Part shown: positions 37,467 through 46,084 of the stretch, piece after piece
Layout of the letters: each line of letters begins with the position of its first letter
Numbering within the stretch: position 1 is the stretch's first letter
NCBI RefSeq assembly: GCF_030053155.1
Contig: NZ_CP125640.1
Location: 992,001-1,056,000 of the forward strand
Source of the DNA: Rhizobium sp. BT03
Lineage (GTDB): Bacteria > Pseudomonadota > Alphaproteobacteria > Rhizobiales > Rhizobiaceae
Length of the DNA: 64,000 nucleotides
Direction: 5' to 3'
Program-made: the position numbers and the translations under genes
The notes under the pieces: model-generated
Seen by the model: the letters and a program-made list of their open reading frames with translations, nothing else
Database searches by the model: none
Told to the model about the DNA's origin: nothing

Positions 37467-38042
37467 ATGTCTGTCGTCCAGCCCAAGATCCTTTTGGCCC
37501 TGAGCCTTGCAGCCATGACGGCGGCATTGGGCGGCTGCACGACGTACAAGCCGGCTCCGAAGGCGTTCAACGAGGCGACCATCCAGCCCTATACGCTGGA
37601 TAGCGGCGACCGGTTGCGCGTTACCGTTTTCGACCAGCAGAGCCTGACCAACACCTATACGGTGGATCAGGCCGGCTATATCGCCTTTCCCCTCATCGGC
37701 CAGGTCCCTGCCCGCGGCCGAACCCTGCAGCAACTCTCGGGGCAGATCGCCCAGAAACTGCAGCAGGGCTATCTTCGCGATCCTGATGTCACCATCGATG
37801 TCGATCGCTACCGTTCGATCTTCCTCATGGGCGAAGTCGGCCAACCCGGCCAGTATGCCTATGTCCCCGGCATGACGGTGCAAAATGCCATTGCGGTCGC
37901 CGGCGGCTTCACCAGCCGCGCCAACCAGAGCATGGTCGACGTCACCCGCAAGATCAACGGACAGGTGCTGACCGGCCGCATCAACATATCGGGGCCGATC
38001 ATCGCCGGCGACACGATCTACGTTCGCGAACGGCTCTTCTGA
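37467..38042 (+). CDS. Wza/ExoF-like polysaccharide export lipoprotein
   Basis: 191 aa. A lipoprotein signal ends in LGGC at Cys24. YTLDSGDRLRVTVFDQQSLT starts the Poly_export domain; the SLBB-like part is SIFLMGEVGQPGQYAYVPGMTVQNAIAVAGGFTSRA. It would form the outer-membrane or periplasmic part of the export channel with the Wzz/ExoP-like partner encoded divergently. It lacks the long C-terminal helix region of E. coli Wza, as is common in rhizobia. Confidence 0.9.
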   Translation: MSVVQPKILLALSLAAMTAALGGCTTYKPAPKAFNEATIQPYTLDSGDRLRVTVFDQQSLTNTYTVDQAGYIAFPLIGQVPARGRTLQQLSGQIAQKLQQGYLRDPDVTIDVDRYRSIFLMGEVGQPGQYAYVPGMTVQNAIAVAGGFTSRANQSMVDVTRKINGQVLTGRINISGPIIAGDTIYVRERLF

Positions 38043-38045
38043 GCG

Positions 38046-39215
38046 ATGACAACACAGAAGCCGCTCCGCATCCTCCATTGCTTCAGATCGCCGGTCGGCG
38101 GAATTTTCCGCCATGTCCGCGATCTCGTCGAGGAGCACAGCAAGGCCGGTCATCAAATCGGCATCCTCTGCGACAGCTCGACCGGCGGCGAATACGAGGA
38201 CAGCCTGTTCGACGATATAAGACCCTATCTCTCGCTCGGCCTGACACGGGTGCCGATCCGGCGTTCGATCAGCCCGTCCGACATTGCGACGATGTGGGAT
38301 ACATACAAGAAAATCAAAAGTTTGCGGCCGGATGTGCTGCACGGACACGGCGCCAAGGGCGGCGTGCTCGCGCGACTTGCCGGCTCAGCGTTGCGGGTGA
38401 ACAGGTATCGCGTAGCCCGCCTCTATACCGCGCATGGCGGAAGCCTGCATTATTCGCGCTCCTCGCTCGGAGGACAATTCGTCCTCAGGATGGAGCGCCT
38501 GCAGGAATATTTCACCGATGCGCTGGTCTTCATCTGCGAATATGAGCGCGACACCTATGCGCGCAAGGTGGGTAAGCCGCGGACGAAGACGAGACTGATC
38601 TACAACGGCATCGCCGAGCGCGATTTCGAGCCGATCCCCACCCGCTCGGATGCCGTGCATTTCATCTATGTGGGCATGCTCCGGGACCTCAAGGGTCCCG
38701 ATCTGTTTGTCGATGCCTTCGCCAAGACCGAACGGCTGCTCGGCCGGCCGCTGTCGGCGCTGATGATCGGCGACGGGCCGGATCGCGACCGCTACCGCGA
38801 AATGATGGTCGAGCGCGGCCTCGGTAAACGCATCGGCATGCTACCGGCGATGCGGGTCCACGAAGCCTTCTCGATGGCGCAGAACCTCGTCGTTCCCTCG
38901 CGCGCCGAAGCCATGCCCTATATCGTGCTCGAGGGGCTCGGCGCGGGCAAGACGATCATCGCCAGCCGTGTCGGCGGCATTCCCGAGGTGCTGGGCGCCG
39001 ACAGCGCAGCCCTTGTGGAGGCCGGGAATTCCGACGATCTCGCCCGCGTCATGGCGGAAACGCTGAGCACGCCCGACTGGCACGCCAGGACGATGCCGAA
39101 GCCCGAGGCGGTGAAAGCGGTATTTTCCTCGGCCGTCATGGCACGCGATGTCCTGAAATTGTACCATGAACTCGTCGAGCCCGCCGCCGGCCGAGCAATG
39201 CCCGCCGCCCTGTAA
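38046..39215 (+). CDS. Glycosyltransferase family 4
   Basis: 389 aa, GT-B fold. The start LRILHCFRSPVGGIFRHVRDLVEEHSKAGHQIG is the acceptor domain. The donor part has FIYVGMLRDLKGPDLFVDAFA, LSALMIGDGPDRDRYREM, and the EX7E-like VVPSRAEAMPYIVLEGLGAGK with the two conserved glutamates. It adds a sugar to the lipid-linked repeat unit. It starts 3 bases after the export lipoprotein gene, so the two are cotranscribed. Confidence 0.9.
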   Translation: MTTQKPLRILHCFRSPVGGIFRHVRDLVEEHSKAGHQIGILCDSSTGGEYEDSLFDDIRPYLSLGLTRVPIRRSISPSDIATMWDTYKKIKSLRPDVLHGHGAKGGVLARLAGSALRVNRYRVARLYTAHGGSLHYSRSSLGGQFVLRMERLQEYFTDALVFICEYERDTYARKVGKPRTKTRLIYNGIAERDFEPIPTRSDAVHFIYVGMLRDLKGPDLFVDAFAKTERLLGRPLSALMIGDGPDRDRYREMMVERGLGKRIGMLPAMRVHEAFSMAQNLVVPSRAEAMPYIVLEGLGAGKTIIASRVGGIPEVLGADSAALVEAGNSDDLARVMAETLSTPDWHARTMPKPEAVKAVFSSAVMARDVLKLYHELVEPAAGRAMPAAL

Positions 39216-39270
39216 ATATTTCTTAGGGGCTTTCTGGTATTTCGCTTGCTGACAACGAGCGAAAAGCCCC

Positions 39271-40836
39271 ATGAACAAGCTGGAAAGAGGCGATCAATTC
39301 GACGTGGAAGCTCTGCGCAAGCAGGTTTCCGACATCGAGGCGCGCGGCGACGCGGGTCAGGAAAAACCGTCCGACCCGACCGAAATCAACCCCTATGCCC
39401 GACAGATCGCCGAACAGTTCCGCGACGGAACCAATTCGCCGGTGATCATCATCGGGCAATTGCGGCTGCTGGAATTCCTGGCGCTCTTCGCGATCGCCCT
39501 GATCGTCCATTATTTCTGGCCCGGCGACGGCAATGATTCATCGCTGGTGCGGTTAGGCATGGCGGCGATCGCCTCGGCCTTGACAGTCATCGGCCTGCAG
39601 CTTGCCGACGGTTACACCATTCCGGCACTTCGGGCCAAGCTGCGGCTGATCCCGCGCATCCTGGCGTCCTGGACGATCGCGCTTCTCCTGACCGTCGGCC
39701 TGTTCGCTCTCGTTCGCGGCAGCACATGGGCGATGGTCGTCGACGCCTATATGCCCTGGTTTGCGGCTGGCGCGCTCTTCCTTTCGGCCGAGCGTTTCCT
39801 CGTCGCCTACGGCATCCGCAACTGGGCGCGCAACGGCATCATGGAGCGCCGCGCCGTCATCGTCGGCGGCGGCGAACCGGCCAAGGAACTGATTCGCATC
39901 CTCGAACAGCAGGATGACAACGACATCCGCATCTGCGGCATCTTCGACGATCGCGGCGAAAAGCGCTCGCCGATCATGGTCGCTGGTTATCCGAAGCTCG
40001 GCACCGTGGCCGAACTGGTCGAATTCGTGCGGCTGACGCGCATCGACATGCTGATCATCGCGCTGCCGCTGTCGGCCGAGGCGCGCATCTACGATCTTTT
40101 GAAGAAGCTCTGGGTTCTGCCGGTGGATATCCGCCTTGCCGCGCATGCCAACCGGCTGCGCTTCCGGCCGCGCGCCTATTCGCATGTCGGCTCGGTGCCG
40201 ATGCTCGACATTTTCAAGAAGCCGATCCGCGACTGGGATTCCGTCGCCAAGCGCGGCTTCGACATCTTCTTCACCGTGATCGCGCTGGCGCTGCTCTGGC
40301 CACTGATGGTCGCGACCGCCATCGCCATCAAGGCGACCTCCGAAGGCCCGGTTTTCTTCATGCAGAAGCGCCACGGGTTCAACAACGAAATCATCAACGT
40401 CTTCAAGTTCCGCTCGATGTACACCAACATGGCCGACCCCACGGGCAAGGCCGCGGTGACCAAGGGCGATCCGCGTGTCACCCGCGTCGGCCGCTTCATC
40501 CGCAAAACCTCGATCGACGAACTGCCGCAGCTTTTCAACGTGCTGCGGGGCGAGCTCTCGCTGGTCGGCCCGCGCCCGCATGCCGTTCTCGCCCAGGCTC
40601 GCGACCGCGCCTTCGGCGATGTCGTCGAGGGCTATTTCGCCCGCCACCGCGTCAAGCCCGGCGTTACCGGCTGGGCGCAGATCAACGGCTGGCGCGGCGA
40701 AGTGGACAACGACGAAAAGATCAAGTTCCGTACCGCCTACGACCTTTATTACATCGAGAACTGGTCGCTCTGGTTCGACCTCAAGATCCTGTTCCTGACG
40801 CCGATCCGGCTGCTCAACACGGAAAACGCCTATTGA
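39271..40836 (+). CDS. Polyprenyl-phosphate sugar-1-phosphate transferase (WcaJ-like)
   Basis: 521 aa. Four helices and a CoA-binding-like middle (AVIVGGGEPAKELIRILEQ) precede the catalytic sugar-transferase domain. That domain has KRGFDIFFTVIALALLWPLMVATAIAIKATSEGPVFFMQKRHGFN, the conserved KFRSM, RKTSIDELPQLFNVLRGELSLVGPRPHA and KPGVTGWAQINGWRGE. It starts repeat-unit synthesis by moving a sugar phosphate, most likely glucose-1-P, to undecaprenyl phosphate. It is the third gene of the plus-strand cluster. Confidence 0.92.
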   Translation: MNKLERGDQFDVEALRKQVSDIEARGDAGQEKPSDPTEINPYARQIAEQFRDGTNSPVIIIGQLRLLEFLALFAIALIVHYFWPGDGNDSSLVRLGMAAIASALTVIGLQLADGYTIPALRAKLRLIPRILASWTIALLLTVGLFALVRGSTWAMVVDAYMPWFAAGALFLSAERFLVAYGIRNWARNGIMERRAVIVGGGEPAKELIRILEQQDDNDIRICGIFDDRGEKRSPIMVAGYPKLGTVAELVEFVRLTRIDMLIIALPLSAEARIYDLLKKLWVLPVDIRLAAHANRLRFRPRAYSHVGSVPMLDIFKKPIRDWDSVAKRGFDIFFTVIALALLWPLMVATAIAIKATSEGPVFFMQKRHGFNNEIINVFKFRSMYTNMADPTGKAAVTKGDPRVTRVGRFIRKTSIDELPQLFNVLRGELSLVGPRPHAVLAQARDRAFGDVVEGYFARHRVKPGVTGWAQINGWRGEVDNDEKIKFRTAYDLYYIENWSLWFDLKILFLTPIRLLNTENAY

Positions 40837-42065
40837 CCGCGATCGAGGCGACATATCCCCGTGTCGCCCAGCCGCAGCGGATGACGCTGCGCCTGATCGG
40901 CTCGGCCTTCGTCGCCTTCGGCGTCTTCCTCTCCGGTTTCGTGATCGACGAGCCGGCGCCCTACGAACTCTGGATGGCGGGACTGATCGGCCTCTGGTTC
41001 ATCCTGGGCCTCAGGATTTCGCGCGGCGTGGCGCCACTGCTTGCGCTGCTCCTCACCTTCAATATCGGCGGCATGCTGTCGCTGACGCAGATGAAGGATC
41101 TGGCCACCGGGCCGATGTATATCGCGGTCTCGACCTTCCTGGCGCTGACGGCGGTCTTCTACGCGGCGATTGTCGAGGATAGCCACAAGCGGCTGCCGCT
41201 GATCTTCAACGCCTGGACCTTCGCCGCCGTCGCCACCTCAGCGCTCGGCATACTCGGTTATTTCCACGCCTTTCCTGGAGCGGAGATCTTCACGCTCTAT
41301 GATCGCGCCAAGGGCGCCTTCCAGGACCCGAACGTCTTCGGCCCCTTCCTGGTGCCGCCATCGCTCTATCTCGTTCACGGCATCCTCGTCGGCGACCTGA
41401 AGAAGTCGCCGCTGAAGGCCGCCGCCCTGCTGGTGCTTGCGCTCGGCATCTTCCTGTCTTTTTCCCGCGCCGCCTGGGGGCTCTTCGCCCTCGGCGTGGC
41501 GCTCCTGATTTTCATCATGCTGCTCAAGGAGCGCAGCGGCGCCTTTCGTCTCAGGGTGCTGGTGCTGTCGCTGGCGGCGATCATCATGCTGGTCGCCTCG
41601 CTGCTGGTAGCGCTGCAGATCCCGAAAGTCGCCGAACTGTTTTCGGCGCGCGCCCAGCTGGTGCAGCAATATGACGGCGAGCATCTCGGCCGCTTCGAGC
41701 GGCACCGGATCGGCTTCACCATGATGATGGAGCGGCCGCTCGGCATCGGCCCACTGGTGTTCGGCACGATGTTTCCCGAGGACGAGCACAATATCTGGCT
41801 GAAATCGCTGACCACCTATGGCTGGCTCGGCTTCGTCAGCTATGTCGGCATGCTCATCTGGACGCTGGCCCTCGGCTTCCGATACCTGCTGCTCGACCGC
41901 CCGTGGCAGCCCTTTTTGATGATCGCCTGGATCTCGGTTCTCGGCCACGCCACCATCGGCAACGTCATCGATATCGACCACTGGCGCCATGTCTATCTGC
42001 TGCTCGGCACGGTCTGGGGCTGCGCGGCGCTCGAGGTGCGCCACAAGCGCGGCCGGAGGCCATAG
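40833..42065 (+). CDS. O-antigen ligase-like (Wzy/WaaL) membrane protein
   Basis: 410 aa, with 10-12 hydrophobic helices and the Wzy_C pattern: FQDPNVFGPFLVPPSLYLVHG, LALGIFLSFSRAAWGLFALG, then RHRIGFTMMMERPLGIGPLVFGTMFPEDEHNIWLKSLTTYGWLG. The last loop with its His is the catalytic region of ligases and polymerases. It probably polymerises the polysaccharide of this cluster. The start is a TTG at 40833 that overlaps the previous stop by 4 bases (translational coupling); an ATG at 40881 is the alternative. Confidence 0.85.
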   Translation: MTAIEATYPRVAQPQRMTLRLIGSAFVAFGVFLSGFVIDEPAPYELWMAGLIGLWFILGLRISRGVAPLLALLLTFNIGGMLSLTQMKDLATGPMYIAVSTFLALTAVFYAAIVEDSHKRLPLIFNAWTFAAVATSALGILGYFHAFPGAEIFTLYDRAKGAFQDPNVFGPFLVPPSLYLVHGILVGDLKKSPLKAAALLVLALGIFLSFSRAAWGLFALGVALLIFIMLLKERSGAFRLRVLVLSLAAIIMLVASLLVALQIPKVAELFSARAQLVQQYDGEHLGRFERHRIGFTMMMERPLGIGPLVFGTMFPEDEHNIWLKSLTTYGWLGFVSYVGMLIWTLALGFRYLLLDRPWQPFLMIAWISVLGHATIGNVIDIDHWRHVYLLLGTVWGCAALEVRHKRGRRP

Positions 42066-42084
42066 CAGCCAGCACGTGGCTCGC

Positions 42085-42918
42085 CTATTTCGTCGCGCCT
42101 GCCGTCAAGCCGGCGATAAACCGCCGCTGGAAAACCAGATAGGTCAGAATCAGCGGGAAAATGACGATCACCGCGCCGGCGGTCAAAACCGGCGTATTGA
42201 CGGTGTAACGCCCCTGGAAAAACAGCATGCCGAGGGGCAGCGTCCGATAGGCGTCGTCATTGACCAGGATGAACGGAATGAGAAACTCGTTCCAGGTCCA
42301 GATGAACAAGAACAGCGCCAGCGTCGACATGGCCGGTATCATCAGCGGTATAACGATCTTGCGCAGGATATAGAAGCGTCCGGCGCCGTCGAGGACCGCC
42401 GCTTCGAGAACCTCCTCCGGCAGTTGCTGCATCGCGCTGGCGAGGAAGATCGTCGAGAACGGTATCGACATCGCGATCTGCGGGATGATGAGAGCCGCAT
42501 AGGTATTGATCAGCCCGAGATAGCGCATTTCATAATAAAGCGGGATGATAAAAGCCTCTGCCGGCACCATCATGCCGAGCGTCAGGATGGCGAACAGCGT
42601 ACGCCGCAGCGGAAACGACAGGTAAGCGAAGGCAAAACCGGTCAGCAGGCCCAGAAAGACGCTTGCGGCAACGACGGGTATGACGACGACGATCGAATTC
42701 CAGAAGTAAATGTTGAAATGCCCGGCATTCCAGGCATCGAGGTAATTTTCGAAATGCGGATAGGCCGGAAGGGCGAATGCGCCTTTCAGCACGTCAGCCT
42801 TGCTCTTTATCGAGGTCAGCAGCAAAAGCAGGAACGGGATGATCGTGACGAGGGCCAGGAGCCAGAGGACAACGCGAAGGAAGAGCGCGGCGGGAATGTT
42901 GGACGAACGGCTCATCAA
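42085..42918 (-). CDS. Carbohydrate ABC transporter permease (MalG type)
   Basis: 277 aa with six helices. The inner-membrane permease signature is EAAVLDGAGRFYILRKIVIPLMIPAMSTLALFLFIWTWNEFLIPF (EAA loop docking the ATPase). Last gene of a minus-strand operon; it overlaps the upstream permease by 4 bases. No ATPase gene follows, so a shared ATPase must be encoded elsewhere. Confidence 0.93.
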   Translation of the reverse strand: MMSRSSNIPAALFLRVVLWLLALVTIIPFLLLLLTSIKSKADVLKGAFALPAYPHFENYLDAWNAGHFNIYFWNSIVVVIPVVAASVFLGLLTGFAFAYLSFPLRRTLFAILTLGMMVPAEAFIIPLYYEMRYLGLINTYAALIIPQIAMSIPFSTIFLASAMQQLPEEVLEAAVLDGAGRFYILRKIVIPLMIPAMSTLALFLFIWTWNEFLIPFILVNDDAYRTLPLGMLFFQGRYTVNTPVLTAGAVIVIFPLILTYLVFQRRFIAGLTAGATK

Positions 42919-43808
42919 GCCAATCCTTTGCTTCTGGCGCCCACCAGCCGGTGAATTGCGAAATTGATTGCGAATGTCAGCAAGGCGCCGACGATGGCGA
43001 TGGCGGCCGCGGCGCCGAAGCGGTTGAGCTCGAAGCCGAGCTGGTACATGTAGATATTCGGCACCAGCGTCGCGTTGGCGGGTCCACCTCGGGTCATCGT
43101 GAAAATCAGGTCGAAGCTTTTGATCGAGGCTATAACCGTCAGAAGCAAAACCACCCTGATCTCAGGCATGAGAAGCGGCAGCGTTATCCAGAAAAAGGTC
43201 TTTCGCGCCGACGCGCCGTCGACCTTGGCGGCATCGAAAAGAGACGGGTCGATGCGCTGGATTCCGGTGAGGAAGATGACCATGCAAAAACCGAAGAAAT
43301 ACCAGGTGGCAACGATCCCCACCGCGGGAAGCACGAAATTGAAATCTCCGAGCCAGGGCAATGCGAACCTGCCCAGGCCCACCGCTCGCAGAAACTGATT
43401 GAACGGGCCGAATGCCGGATTGTAGAGCCATGCCCAGATGATGCCCAGCACGGCAGTCGGCATGATGTAAGGCAGGAACAGGAAGGTTCTGAGGGCGAGC
43501 TGTTCGCGCTGCTTCAGATTCCACACGCAGGCGGCAAGCGTTATGCCGAGCACGAGCGGCAGGACGCAGTAGAAGATCATGAGCTCGGCATTGTTGCGCA
43601 AGGCAATGTAAAAGCGGCTGTCGGAAAAGAGATCGGCGTAATTGCCCAGCCCAACCCATCTGGGCATCGTCAGGCCGTCCCAACTGGTCAGGCTCAAACC
43701 CAAAGCCGCGACGATCGGCCCAAAGACAAACGCCGCATAGAGCAGCAATCCAGGCAATAAATAGATGAAATTGGTCTGTTGCGTTCCATCCAGTGCGGAG
43801 CGTTTCAT
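42915..43808 (-). CDS. Carbohydrate ABC transporter permease (MalF type)
   Basis: 297 aa from the ATG at 43808, which has AGGGAG 6 bases upstream; an earlier start at 43865 is unlikely. Six helices; EAA loop DPSLFDAAKVDGASARKTFFWITLPLLMPEIRVVLLL. Start region FIYLLPGLLLYAAFVFGPIVAALGLSLTSWDG is typical. Forms the channel with the MalG-type partner. Confidence 0.93.
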   Translation of the reverse strand: MKRSALDGTQQTNFIYLLPGLLLYAAFVFGPIVAALGLSLTSWDGLTMPRWVGLGNYADLFSDSRFYIALRNNAELMIFYCVLPLVLGITLAACVWNLKQREQLALRTFLFLPYIMPTAVLGIIWAWLYNPAFGPFNQFLRAVGLGRFALPWLGDFNFVLPAVGIVATWYFFGFCMVIFLTGIQRIDPSLFDAAKVDGASARKTFFWITLPLLMPEIRVVLLLTVIASIKSFDLIFTMTRGGPANATLVPNIYMYQLGFELNRFGAAAAIAIVGALLTFAINFAIHRLVGARSKGLA

Positions 43809-43937
43809 CCAGTACTCCCTGAAGCCAAAGCTCTGGTCATCGCGCAGCAAGCCGCAAGCTCGCAACGCTCATTTCAGCGTGATGAACGGGACGCCGGCCG
43901 GACCGCCCGAGGGCATCGCAACCGGCGTCCGCGCTTC

Positions 43938-45272
43938 TTATTTCTTATCCTTCAAATAGGCCTGATAGTCCTTGTCCATGGCATCGACAAAGGCTTCGGG
44001 TGTGACCTTGCCGGACAAGAGAAGCGGCGTGTTGTCGTCGATCGTCTTCAGCATCGTCGGGCTCGACCAATCGGGGTAATGGCCGAGCGCATCGTTGGCA
44101 TTGAGCGTCTTCCACATCTCGATGCCGGAAGTCAGGAGCGGCGTGAGCTTCGGCTTTGCATCCGCCGGGAGCGATGTTGCAGGAAGATAACCTGCCGCGG
44201 CCCAGCTTTCCGCAGCCTTTTCAGACACCATATAGTCGATGTACTCGCCGGCCAGATCCTGCTTCGCCTTGTCTTTGGCAAGGCTGGTGATCGCCCAGGC
44301 AAGATCCACGCCGCCGACGCTCATCGGCTTGGAAATGCCCTTCGGAGCGGGAATGGCCATGAAGCCGATATCCGGATTGTTTTGCATGTCGCCGAAGTAC
44401 CAGGTTCCGGAGATCAGGAAGGCGCCCTGCCCTGATATGAACAGCTGGACGGCGTCGTCACCCGAGATGCCCTCGAAGCCGGGATAAAAATAGCCGCCCT
44501 GCGCCCATTTCTGCACCAGTTTGGCGGATTCGATATTCCCCTTAGTGTTCCAGGAGCCGCCTTTGCCGTAGATAAGGTCGTCAAGCTCGGCGCGATTGGC
44601 CGCGTCGATATGCGCCTGATCGATGGCGCCGATCATGTGCAGGGCGAGATGCTGCTTGGCCGAGCCCATCATGAAGGGCGCGACGCCTTTTTCCTTGAGC
44701 TTGTCGAGATCGGCCAAAAGCTCCTCGAAGGTCTTCGGCAGCGCCACGCCCGCCTCGTCGAGGATCTTCTTATTGTAGTAAAGGCCGACGATCTCGCCGA
44801 GACCCGATATGCCGTAGGTCTTGCCGACCCCGAATTTCGCTCCCTCCCAGCGGTCTCTGGCAAGCACGGAATCCGACTGCCGCTTATCCCAGCCGTATTT
44901 CTTGATGTATTCGTCAACCGGCAGGAGCAATCCTTCCTTGACCATCGCGCCCATGTCGCCGGCGCCCTGATTGACCTTGGTGATGACGGGGCCATCGCCT
45001 GCCGAAACCGCGAGCTTCAGCGTCAGCTTCATATCATCGAAGGTGCGGGCGGTGCGTTTGATCGTGACACCGGGATGCGCGGCTTCGAACTCCTTGTTCA
45101 GCTGCTCGATGACTGCGCTCTGGCCTTCAAAGGTTTGGTCGTCCCACACCGCCAGATCGTCGGCGCGGGCGGCGGAAAGGCCGAAACTCACAAGCGCCGC
45201 GCCGGCAAGCGCGACAGCTGCTTTCAATCGGTATGCCGGCAGTATGCTGATCGATTTCACGGTTCTGTTCAT
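43938..45272 (-). CDS. Sugar ABC transporter substrate-binding protein
   Basis: 444 aa, extracellular binding protein family 1. A signal peptide ends near SAARADDLAVWDD. The N-terminal lobe has FEAAHPGVTIKRTARTFDDMKLTLKLAVSAGDGPVI; the later part has SGQGAFLISGTWYFGDM and the closing AWAITSLAKDKAKQDLAGEYIDYMVS. It captures an oligosaccharide in the periplasm. GGTGGAG precedes the ATG at 45272. Specificity cannot be read, but the glycosidase and ROK regulator nearby suggest a glucoside or other oligosaccharide. Confidence 0.93.
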   Translation of the reverse strand: MNRTVKSISILPAYRLKAAVALAGAALVSFGLSAARADDLAVWDDQTFEGQSAVIEQLNKEFEAAHPGVTIKRTARTFDDMKLTLKLAVSAGDGPVITKVNQGAGDMGAMVKEGLLLPVDEYIKKYGWDKRQSDSVLARDRWEGAKFGVGKTYGISGLGEIVGLYYNKKILDEAGVALPKTFEELLADLDKLKEKGVAPFMMGSAKQHLALHMIGAIDQAHIDAANRAELDDLIYGKGGSWNTKGNIESAKLVQKWAQGGYFYPGFEGISGDDAVQLFISGQGAFLISGTWYFGDMQNNPDIGFMAIPAPKGISKPMSVGGVDLAWAITSLAKDKAKQDLAGEYIDYMVSEKAAESWAAAGYLPATSLPADAKPKLTPLLTSGIEMWKTLNANDALGHYPDWSSPTMLKTIDDNTPLLLSGKVTPEAFVDAMDKDYQAYLKDKK

Positions 45273-45449
45273 CTGCTCCACCTCATTTGGTTTATTCTCC
45301 ACTCCCCGTCCGGACCTTACGCCTGGCGCCGGCCGAACGTTTTCTTCCCCCAGAGCTTTGCCTGGCTGGCGAATCTGAGGTAATCGTCACTGCATCAGCC
45401 CCTCTCGCGATCCAGAATGACAAAGCGCCACGCAGGAGGTGGCAAAGCG

Positions 45450-46064
45450 ATGGACAGCAACTGCTTCATCCGCCCGGCGATCGAGGCCGATACCGACGCT
45501 CTTTTCGACATCTGCCTGAAAACCGCCAATGGCGGCGAGGATGCCAGCGCGCTTTACAGCGACCCGCATCTGCCCGGTTACATCTGGTCGGTACCCTATC
45601 TCAAGTTTGCCAGGGACTTTGCCTTTGTTCTCGTGCAGGGCGACCGGCCGGTCGGCTATGTCGTCGGGGTGCCCGATACCGGCGGGTTCGACAAAACCCT
45701 TGAGGCAAACTGGTGGCCGTTCGTCCGCCGAGAGATCGCCGGGCTGACGCCTACGCGTCCGCGCGACGCCGACGTGATCGAACGAATTCAAAATCCGCGC
45801 AGCGGAACGACGTGGCTTCAAGACGATTACCCGGCGCATCTCCACATCAACATTCTTCCCGGACTTCAGGCAGGCGGCTGGGGCCGCAAGATGATCAGCA
45901 CCGAGCTTGAAGCGCTTCGCAATCACGGGGTCGCCGCGGTGCATCTCGGTGTCGATCCAAACAATGAACGTGCCAGAGGTTTCTACCGTCATCTTGGCTT
46001 TTCCGAACTCGAACGCGATGGCTCCGTCGCCTTCGCCATGCGGATCGATAAGGGATCTGAGTAG
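45450..46064 (+). CDS. GNAT-family N-acetyltransferase
   Basis: 204 aa. The N-terminus (CFIRPAIEADTDALFDICLKTANGGEDAS) and the C-terminal ILPGLQAGGWGRKMISTELEALRNHG (acetyl-CoA loop Q/GxGxG-like) plus GVDPNNERARGFYRHLGFSEL are typical GNAT motifs. It resembles eukaryotic-like NAT6/OGA-type acetyltransferases by its start, but the substrate is unknown. AGGAGG lies 10 bases before the ATG at 45450. It is inserted in opposite direction between the glycosidase and the ABC operon. Confidence 0.87.
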   Translation: MDSNCFIRPAIEADTDALFDICLKTANGGEDASALYSDPHLPGYIWSVPYLKFARDFAFVLVQGDRPVGYVVGVPDTGGFDKTLEANWWPFVRREIAGLTPTRPRDADVIERIQNPRSGTTWLQDDYPAHLHINILPGLQAGGWGRKMISTELEALRNHGVAAVHLGVDPNNERARGFYRHLGFSELERDGSVAFAMRIDKGSE

Positions 46065-46084
46065 AACCGACCGAGCCGTCATGC

